Shown piece by piece: positions 1 to 9,400 of a stretch of DNA of 64,000 nt. Each line of letters starts with the position of its first letter. Position 1 is the stretch's first letter. Both the position numbers and the translations under genes were made by a program. Origin of the DNA: Cladocopium goreaui (lineage: Eukaryota; Sar; Dinophyceae; Suessiales; Symbiodiniaceae); contig CAMXCT020000270.1 of the NCBI GenBank assembly GCA_947184155.2, positions 117,056-181,055 on the forward strand. Direction: 5' to 3'. The notes beneath the pieces are model-generated. The model had not been told where the DNA came from. It saw nothing but the letters and a program-made list of their open reading frames with translations, and searched no databases.

Positions 1-2010
1 ATGCCAATATCTTCTATTTGAAAACGGGATTTCCCTTTTTTTGGGCTTGTGATGGGAACCTCTGGAAAATAATGCCAATATCTTCTATTTGAAAACGGAA
101 TTTCCGTGTTTTTTCTGGGCTTGTGATGGGAACCTCATTTGAAAACGGGATTTCCGTGTCTTTTTGGGCTTTTCTGGAAAATAATGCCAATATCTTCTAT
201 TTGAAAACGGGATTTCCCTTTTTTTGGGCTTGTGATGGGAACCCCTGGAAAACAATGCCACTATCTTCTATTTAAAAACGGGATTTCCGTTGTTTTATTT
301 GGCTTGTGATGGCAACCTCTGGAAAATAATGCCAATATCTTCTATTTTAAAACGGGATTTCCGTGTCTTTTTGGGCTTTTCTGGAAAATAATGCCAATAT
401 CTTCTATTTGAAAACGGGATTTTCCTTTTTTTTGGGCTTGTGATGGGAACATCTGGAAAATAATGCCAATATCTTCTATTTGAAAACGGAATTTCCGTGT
501 TTTTTTCTGGGATTGTGATGGGAACCTCATTTGAAAACGGGATTTTCCTTTTTTTGGGCTTGTGATGGGAACCTCTAGAAAATAATGCCGATATCTTCTA
601 TTTGAAAACGGGCTTGTGATGGGAACCTCTAGAAAATAATGCCGATATCTTCTATTTGAAAACGGGATTTCCGTGTCTTTTTGGGCTTTCCTGGAAAATA
701 ATGCCAATATCTTCTATTTGAAAACGGGATTTCCCTTTTTTTGGGCTTGTGATGGGAACCTCTGGAAAATAATGCCAATAGCTTCTATTTGAAAACGGGA
801 TTTCCGTTGTTTTTTTTGGCTTGTGATGGCAACCTCTGGAAAATAATATCAATATCTTCTATTTGAAATCGGATTTTCCGTGTTTTTTCTGGACTTGCGA
901 TGGGAACCTCATTTGAAAACGGGATTTCCGTGTCTTTTTGGGCTTTTCTGGAAAATAATGCCAATATCTTCTATTTGAAAACGGGATTTCCGTGTCTTTT
1001 TGGGCTTTTCTGGAAAATAATGCCAATATCTTCTATTTGAAAACGAGATTTCCCTTTTTTTGGGCTTGTGATGGGAACCCCTGGAAAATAATGCTAATAT
1101 CTTCTATTTATATTTGAAAACGGGATTTCCGTTGTTTTATTTGGCTTGTGATGGCAACCTCTGGAAAATAATGCCAATATCTTCTATTTTAAAGCGGAAT
1201 TTCCGTGTTTTTTCTGGGCGTGTGATGGGAACCTCATTTGAAAACGGGATTTCCGTGTCTTTTTGGGCTTTTCTGGAAAATAATGCCAATATCTTCTATT
1301 TGAAAACGGGATTTCCTTTTTTTTGGGCTTGTGATGAAACCTCTGGAAAATAATATCAATATCTTCTATTTGAAAACGGCGTTTTCCGTGTTTTTTTCTG
1401 GGCTTGTGATGGGAACCTCATTTGAAAACGGGATTTCCGTGTCTTTTTGGGCTTTTCTGGAAAATAATGCCAATATCTTCTATTTGAAAACGGGATTTCC
1501 CTTTTTTTGGGCTTGTGATGGAACCTCTGGAAAATAATGCCAATATCTTCTATTTGAAAACGGATTTTCCGTGTTTTTTTTCTGGGCCTGTGATGGGAAC
1601 CTCATTTGAAAACGGGATTTCCGTGTCTTTATGGGCTTTTCTGGAAAATAATGCCAATATCTTCTATTTGAAAACGGGATTTCCCTTTTTTTGGGCTTGT
1701 GATGGGAACCTCTGGAAAATAATGCCAATATCTTCTATTTGAAAACGGGATTTCCGTTGTTCTATTTGGCTTGTGATGGCAACCTCTGGAAAATAATGCC
1801 AATATTGTCTATTTGACAACGGAATTTCCGTGTTTTTTTTGGGCTTGTGATGGGAACCTCATTTGAAAACGGACGGGATTTCCGTGTCTTTTTGGGCTTT
1901 TCTGGAAAATAATGCCAATATCTTCTATTTGCAAACGGGATTTTCCTTTTTTTGGGCTTGTGATGGGAACCTCTGGAAAATAATGCCAATATCTTCTATT
2001 TGAAAACGGG
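1..2010. repeat. Degenerate tandem satellite, unit about 65 bp
   Basis: About thirty head-to-tail copies of a unit built from three blocks: ATGCCAATATCTTCTATTTG, then AAAACGGGATTTCC with a T-rich run, then GGGCTTGTGATGGGAACCTC followed by TGGAAAATA. Units are rearranged: some lack the third block or carry GTCTTTTTGGGCTTTTC instead, so length varies. The array begins before the window. Short open frames on both strands repeat the same peptide and are artefacts of the repeat. It ends near 2010, where a GC-rich block (CGGGACCCGGCCGG) begins. Confidence 0.95.
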
Positions 2011-2153
2011 ATAGAAGCGGGACCCGGCCGGAGGTACTTTTGCACTCCCCTCTTCGGGGGGTCACCCGGGTCTGGGCGTCAATGTTCTATTGATTTTATT
2101 TAAAAAAAATCCTGCAAAAAATCACAAAAAATTACAGTGGGACAAAAGATTTA

Positions 2154-2281
2154 CAAATAGACGATATTGCAAACATCATCCCAATGTTGATGGTTGCAAA
2201 GTGCAAAAGTAGTTCAAAAGACCAACAATCCAACAGTAACCCCTTCAACATTGGGATGATCTTTGCAATATCTTCTATTTG
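2154..2281. mobile_element. Foldback (MITE-like) element with 37 bp inverted repeats
   Basis: Arms 2154-2190 and 2245-2281 are reverse complements over 37 bases with two mismatches. The outer end of each arm is CAAATAGAnGATATTG, the complement of the core of the 1-2010 satellite. The loop is 54 bp. A second, partly eroded copy lies at 2726-2826. No coding capacity; target-site duplication not resolved. Confidence 0.8.
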
Positions 2282-2555
2282 AAAACTGTTTTTCATGCAT
2301 TTGGGATCTGTCGAACTCATGGGGTTGCAAATGAATATCTTCTATTTGAAAACCATTTTGTGGAACTCTCTGGGTTCCCTCATGAAATATTATCTTCTAT
2401 TTGAAAAGTGTGTTTCAGTACTCCTCGAATATCTTCTATTTGAAAAATAAATTGCATTACAGATTATCTTCTATTTGAAAAGTGGTTTGAATCACCATCC
2501 CTCAATCAAAAAAGCTAAAAAAAACCATGGTTTTTGAACAGTTTTTCACCGACCC

Positions 2556-2637
2556 CCCCCCCGAAGGCGAGAGTGCCAAAGTACCTCCGGCCGGGTCCCA
2601 CTTCGGGAGGTACTTTGGCACTCTCCTCTTCGGGGGG
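2556..2637. repeat. GC-rich hairpin, about 33 bp stem
   Basis: A C-run followed by CGAAGGCGAGAGTGCC and AAAGTACCTCC (2556-2588) is answered by GGAGGTACTTTGGCACTCTC and CTCTTCGGGGGG (2606-2637), leaving a loop of about 17 bases. The right arm with its downstream 80 bases is also present at about 2020-2105, so this is part of a duplicated block. Confidence 0.85.
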
Positions 2638-2826
2638 TCACCCAGGTCCGGGCGTCAATGTTCTATTGATTTTAGATAATTTCCCTGCAAAAAACACAAA
2701 AAATGGCAGTGGGACAAAAGATTTTCAAATAGAAGATATTCCAAAGATCATCCCAATGTTGAGGGGTTTATTCTTGGATTTTTGGTCATTTGAACTACTT
2801 TTGCACTCTGCAATATCTTCTATTTG
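2590..2826. repeat. Second copy of the 2017-2281 block, with eroded foldback element
   Basis: Shares with 2017-2281 a GC-rich segment (CTCTTCGGGGGGTCACCC), GGGCGTCAATGTTCTATTGA, GTGGGACAAAAGATTT and the left foldback arm (2726-2762). Of the right arm only the terminal GCAATATCTTCTATTTG at about 2810-2826 is left. Confidence 0.8.
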
Positions 2827-2899
2827 AAACGCGTTTGGCCGCACCCCCAAAAAGCATCTTCTGTTTGAAATAATTCCTGAATATCTTCTGTTTAGCTAA

Positions 2900-3432
2900 G
2901 CAGGCACCCTGTCGTGCTGCTGGATATGGCCCATTCACTGTAAAACGACGATGATAAGGAAGGGAAAAACGAAAAAAAGATAACCGCAATATATATATAT
3001 ATTAATGATGGTGTGTATATGTATGTTAACATCATGTTACTGATGCCCTACTGGCATGGGATTTATGCACGCAAGACATATGTTTTGCATTGCTCTGTGT
3101 GTTGATGGAGGTGACAGCAAAACGGAAACAAAACGATAACACAAACGATAATTCAATCAATCCGAAAACCTGCTTTGAACACCAAGGCCCATTGACGAGG
3201 TTAACCCCAAAGAGGGAAACAGTGATGAAGAATATAGCAAAACTGTGATTCAGAATGATTTCTTTGTTGTTGCTATATGTGCGTGAGTCTCTCGAGGTGT
3301 GAATGCAGCGCGGAAAACGATGAAAAAAAACAAGATGATGTAAGATGACAAGATCTTAAAACGGTAGCAAATTTATATGACAAATATAGTATATGGCCTT
3401 GACATTTTTTTTACCAGTGCAACTGTTCTGAG
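2900..3432. other. No gene seen; intronic sequence upstream of thioesterase exon
   Basis: Low-complexity A/T-rich DNA with a short (AT)n run near 2990. I found no exon for the N-terminal third of the thioesterase, which probably lies before the window. The segment ends in an acceptor, CTGAG, at 3432. Confidence 0.5.
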
Positions 3433-6400
3433 GTGCCTTTGCATTTCTGGGCCACTCCATTGGTGCCTTAATGGCCATCAAGGTGGCCAAGCGAGCACGC
3501 GCCGAGTTGGGCGTTGAGCCCGTCCTCGTGGTGATGTTGGAACGGGGTGCTGCACAGCATCCGCTCTTCACAGACTCTGGTGCTCAGTGGCTGAGAGATG
3601 ACCCTGTGACGTTCTTTGAGGTTTGGAACCCCACGATCTTCAAGCTCTACAAGAGTGCTGGCGGCTGGAAAGCTCACATATTTTTTTCAATGTATGATGT
3701 TTTATGATGTTTTATGTATATATTTATTTATTTATATTTATCGAAGGAAGTTTAGAAGTGAAACTTCCGACAATATGGACAGTTGAAAAGCAGAGGTGAA
3801 AAGAGTCAGAAGAGAAAAGATCAGAAGAAAGAAGAGGTAGATGCGCGAAAAGATAGGAAAGTCGCGATTCACTGTGTTTTTCCAATGATTTGTGGCTCCG
3901 GAGGGTCAAAAAGTCGGCTCGCTAAAGCGGCGGGTGCGGAGCCAGCTGGCCAGATGAGACATGACAAAGTGCACGCCGTTGTGGCGCGAAGCACATTTCC
4001 AAGTCAAAATGGACAAAACACTAGAGGATCGGACCACTTTTGGAAGTTCCGATGTCGAAACAGTGCACGCCGTTGTGGCGCGAAGCACATTTTGAAGTCA
4101 AAATGTACAAAGCACACCATTCTCGGACCACTTTTGGAAGTTCCGATGTCGAAAAAGTGCACGCCGTTGTGGCGCGAAGCACATTTCCAAGTCAAAATGT
4201 ACAAAACACACCATGTTCGGACCACTTTTGGAGGTTCAGATGTCGAAAAAGTGTCGAAAAAGTGCACGCCGTTGTGGCGCGAAGCACATTTCGAAGTCAA
4301 AAGTGTAACTAGACGACGGATGGCCCGAGAGCGTAGAGGAGCAGGGTCTTCTCTTGTTAGTATGGAGACGCAATTTTAGAAACGGTATATGAAAGCTGTG
4401 TTATAGGCAGTCGAGAAGAGGAGTATCAAGACAAAATAGTGAGAAGTGCAAGACAATAGTTTGCATCGCAAACACTTTTACACACAGACGCTTTTACACA
4501 GACGCTTTTACACACAAAGTTTTTACCCACAGAAGTTTTTACACACAGAAGTTTTTACAGACAGAAGCTTTTACATACAGAAGCTTTTACATACAGAAGC
4601 TTTTACACACAGACGCTTCTACACAGACACTTTTACACACAGACACGTTTACACACAGCCACTTTTACACACAGACCCTTTTACACACAGGAGCTGCTTT
4701 TACACACAAACGCTTGTACACACAGAAGCTTTTACACATAGACGCTTTTACACACAGGCACTTTTACACAGAAACACTGTTACACACAAACACTTTTACA
4801 CACAGACGCTTTTACACGCAGACGCTTTTACACACAGAAGCTTCTACACACAAACACTTTTACACACAGACGGTTTTACATACAAAGACTTTTACGCAGA
4901 AACACTTTTACACACAGACGCTTTTACACACAGACGGTACTCACAGCGAAGTCATCGTTGTCGTGGACACCTGAGCAATCCGACGGGGTGGTGCGGCGAA
5001 GTCCTATTTCCATGTGACTCGAAACCAGCATCTATAAACATGTCATGAGGGCTATGTGCTTTGGGGCCCCCCAACCAAGGTGGTTTGCCATCTCCTGAAA
5101 AAAAGTATAAACGGGCGGACCTGGCAGGTGGCGAACGTTTCTGGGCTGGGACACACACAGTATGACAATATGATATAAGTTGGTCATGACTGGAATTGAA
5201 ACTCTTATCTTAACACTCATACATCCATCTCTATATATTAACACTCATACATCCATCTCTAATTCATATTGCTATTCCTATCTCAATATAAAATGTATCG
5301 ATTTGTCTCTTTGTGGTAGCAGCCTTCCTATCCATGTAATCCATCCCATCCCGGGGCCCTGACTCCATGCAAACCTAGCTGCACAGACCAACAACTATCT
5401 GCGCAAAAGGAATCGGCAGCTTTATTCATCTTCGATGGAGTCTCAGCCCGTTCTGCTTGACGCATGCCGATGCACTGTGGTGAGACAGGATGCACTATGG
5501 TGAAACTGAATGTCTCAAGCAAAGATGCGTGCATCAGCAAGTCTCAGACAGTTCTGGTTGACTCATGCTGATGCACTTCATTTTCGAATTCAATTGACAT
5601 CAGTGGCTACCTCGGTTGATCTTTATCTGGGCACCTCCACGGACACGACCTTAGGTCCAGCATCTCTGTGAACGCAGCAAGATCTTCCACATTGCATCAC
5701 AAGTGGTGTTGAAGATACCCCGACTACTGCCGGTTGGGATCCTAGTCTCGACGAACGTAAAACTATGCCTTTCATTTAATCAACGACCTTTCAAGTCCTC
5801 TGCTCCATTCATCCGCGCGCCTGTAATCACGGTCACATAGCTGACACCATCAGAGGACATAAGACATTCCTTGAAAAGACATAGGTCGCATTATGCAAAG
5901 AGGTTTGGGTGGAAGGGCAGAAAATAGAAGGGTAAAATCCAACTACCATGCTATATAATATGAACAGGTGCTACCACTGCCTCTATCTGCCAAATTCGTA
6001 TCCTGTCTCATGAGGGCGGTGTGCTTTGGGGCCCCCCAACCAGGGTGGTTCTGGCAGGCGGCGGACATTGCTGGCCACCTCAGCATTTCGACGGAGGGGT
6101 GAAGTTCGTACCATGCATTTGTACTTTGTATTGCTCAGACAGTTCTGGTTGCAATACAAGAATCAAAGTTAAACATCAAATAACTAAGCTGCTCACAAGG
6201 GTGTTGAGAAGACAAAGAATCGACCTGGCCCCCCGCCAGGGTGGGGGAACCATCCTATCCCCTCAAAGTCTTATAGGAGCAGGCCATAATTATATACCTA
6301 TTAGCAAAGTCTGAAGCTAAGGCCTAAGGCTGTTAATCTAAATATTGTAAAGATGCAAGATGACGACTCGACGATGTGCACCTCATCACAATACGTGACC

Positions 6401-9400
6401 AAGTGTGTAATGTCATGGCGAGCCTAACTAAAACTTTTGTCCGTCCCGATATTGTCCTGCAAAAGCTTGAAGCCATCACTGCTTGCAGCAGCTGAACCAA
6501 AGCGCGCTCAGAAGCTAAAGCCTTCAATGCATTGATCCCAAGTTTGCGCACCTGGCGCCGGAAGGGATCAACTCCTCCCTCTGTCAAGCCTTGTTGCAAC
6601 TCTCGGAGCTTCTCGGACATATCCGGTTGAAGCGAACCCAGAGTAACAACTTATAGAGGCCAAGCACGATACGAATCTCGAACCAACAGCTGCGCCGACC
6701 AGCTTCATGCTTTGACGAACAAACGGAACACAAGCTTGCAGTTGAAACTCGCAAAAATCATGCGGTTTTACCAAAAGCTAGCTGCAAAACATCGAATGAC
6801 TGCCACACACTGACATCCCCAGCTCAGAAGCTAAAGCCTTCAATGCATTGATCCCAAGTTTGCGCACCTGGCGCCGGAAGGGATCAACTCCTCCCTCTGT
6901 CAAGCCTTGTTGCAACTCTCGGAGCTTCTCGGACATACCCGGTTGAAGCGAACCCAGAGTAACAACTTATAGAGGCCAAGCGCGATACGAATCTCGAACC
7001 AAAAGCTGCGCCGACCAGCTTCATGCTTTGACGAACAAACGGAACACAAGCTTGCAGTTGCAACTCGCAAAATCATGCGGTTTTACCAAAAGCTAGCTGC
7101 AAAACATCGAATGACTGCCACACACTGACATCCCCAGCTCAGAAGCTAAAGCCTTCAATGCATTGATCCCAAGTTTGCGCACCTGGCGCCGGAAGGGATC
7201 AACTCCTCCCTCTGTCAAGCCTTGTTGCAACTCTCGGAGCTTCTCGGACCTATCCGGTTGAAGCGAACCCAGAGTAACAACTTATAGAGGCCAAGCGCGA
7301 TACAAATCTCGAACCAAAAGCTGCGCCGACCAGCTTCATGCTTTGACGAACAAACGGAACACAAGCTTGCAGTTGCAACTCGCAAAATCATGTGGTTTTA
7401 CCAAAAGCTAGCTGCAAAACATCGAATGACTGCCACACACTGGTGACAACATGCAGCAGGCCTCCAAAATCTCCAAAGACAAGCACCACAGCCACCAAAA
7501 GAAGCTCTGGAAATGCTTACAGTCATGTTTGCTCGGACAGTTCGGGGGGGGCAGGGTCTTCTCTTGTTAGTATGGAGACGCAATATTACAAACGATATAT
7601 GAAAGCTGTGTTATAGGCAGTCGAGAAGAGGAGTATCAAGACAAAATAGTGAGAAGTGCAAGACAATAGTTTGCATCGCAAACACTTTTACACACAGACG
7701 CTTTTTACACACAGACGCTTTGACACACAAACACATTTACACACAGAGGCTTTTACACACAAACGCTTTTACACAAACACTTTTACACACAAACACTTTT
7801 ACACACAGACGCTTTTACACACAAACGCTTTTACACACAGAGACTTTTACACACAGAGACGCTTTTACACACAGAAGCTTTTACACACAGACGCTTTTAC
7901 ACACAGACGCTTTTACACACAGACGCTTTTACACACAGACGCTTTTACACACAGACGCTTTTACACACAGACGCTTTTACACACAGACGCTTTTACACAC
8001 AGACGCTTTTTCACACAGACCCTTTTACACACAGACGCTTTTACACACAGAGGCTTTTACACACAAACGCTTTTACACACAGACGCTTTTACACACAGAC
8101 GCTTTTACACACAGACACTTTTACACACAACACTTTCACACACAGAGGCTTTTACACACAGAAGCTTTTACACACAGGCGCTTTTACACACAGAAGCTTT
8201 TACACACAGGCGCTTTTACACACAGACGCTTTTACACACAGACGCTTTTACACACAGACGCTTTTACACACAGACGCTTTTACACACAGACGAAAGGGTT
8301 GCTCCGGCACAGGAAAAATCGCAATTTTACCTCAGTTTCTACCGATCGACCCTCATTTCGTGCGAAAGGGTTGCTCCGGCACAGGAAAAATCGCAATTTT
8401 ACTTCAGTTTTTGCCGATCGACCCTCATTTCGTGCGAAAGGGTTGCTCCGGGGCAAGTAAAATCGCAATTTTACCGCAGTTTTTGCCGATCGACCTTCAT
8501 TTCGTGCGAAAGGGTTGCTCCGGGGCAAGTCAAATCGCAATTTTACCTTAGTTTTTGCCGATCGACCTTCATTTCGTGCGAAAGGGTTGCTCCGGCACAA
8601 GTCAAATCGCAATTTTACCTCAGTTTTTGCCGATCGAACTTCATTTCGTGCGAAAGGGTTGCTCCGGCACAAGTCAAATCGCAATTTTACCTCAGTTTTT
8701 GCCGATCGACCCTCGTTTCGTGCGAAAGGGTTGACGTTTCGTGACTCGCCGCCGGCACCACCCTCGGCCTTAAGAGAGAAAGATAAAAAGAAGGCGTGAG
8801 AGAGAAGGTGAGCAGGTGTGAAGATAAGAAGATGTGAAGATGAGCAGATGTGAAGATGAGCAGATGTGAACATGAGCAGATGTGAAGATGAGCAGATGTG
8901 AAGATGAGAAGATGTGAAGATGGGAAGGTGTGAAGATGAGCATATGTGAAGATGGGAAGGTGTGAAGATGAGCAGATGTGAAGATGAGAGGATGTGAAGA
9001 TGAGAGGATGTGAAGATGAGCAGATGTGAAGATGAGAGGATGTGAAAATGAGAGGATGTAAAGATGAAAAGATGTGAAGATGAGAGGATGTGAAGATGAG
9101 AGGATGTAAAGATGAAAAGATGTGAAGATGAGAGGATGTGAAGATGAGAGGATGTAAAGATGAAAAGATGTGAAGATGAGAGGATGTGAAGATGAGAGGA
9201 TGTAAAGATGAAAAGATGTGAAGATGAGAGGATGTAAAGATGAAAAGATGTGAAGATGAGAGGATGTGAAGATGAGATGTGAAGATGAGAGGATGTGAAG
9301 ATGAGAGGATGTGAAGATGAGAGGATGTGAAGATGAAAAGATGTGAAGATGATGAGAAGATGTGAAGATGAGAGAATGTGAAGATGAGATGTGAAGATGA

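Larger units (their letters stand above)
2290..2900. repeat. Dispersed short core motif ATATCTTCTATTTGAAA
   Basis: The core ATCTTCTATTTGAAA recurs near 2337, 2392, 2428, 2465, 2815, and with one or two changes near 2855 and 2880. The flanks between copies are unrelated and the spacing is irregular. This differs from the tandem array to the left, where whole units repeat. Confidence 0.8.

Noticed and set aside
4468-4958. CRISPR-like array
   Set aside because: The repeats are only 16 bp, without unique spacers, in a eukaryotic intron; no cas genes.
7656-8744. Long open frames with His/Thr/Phe/Tyr repeats (also 4446-5048 and, on minus, 50351-52672)
   Set aside because: They are translations of the 16 bp and 72 bp satellites of the TIR element. 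The 16-mer read through three frames gives a 16-residue period, and several frames are open at once.
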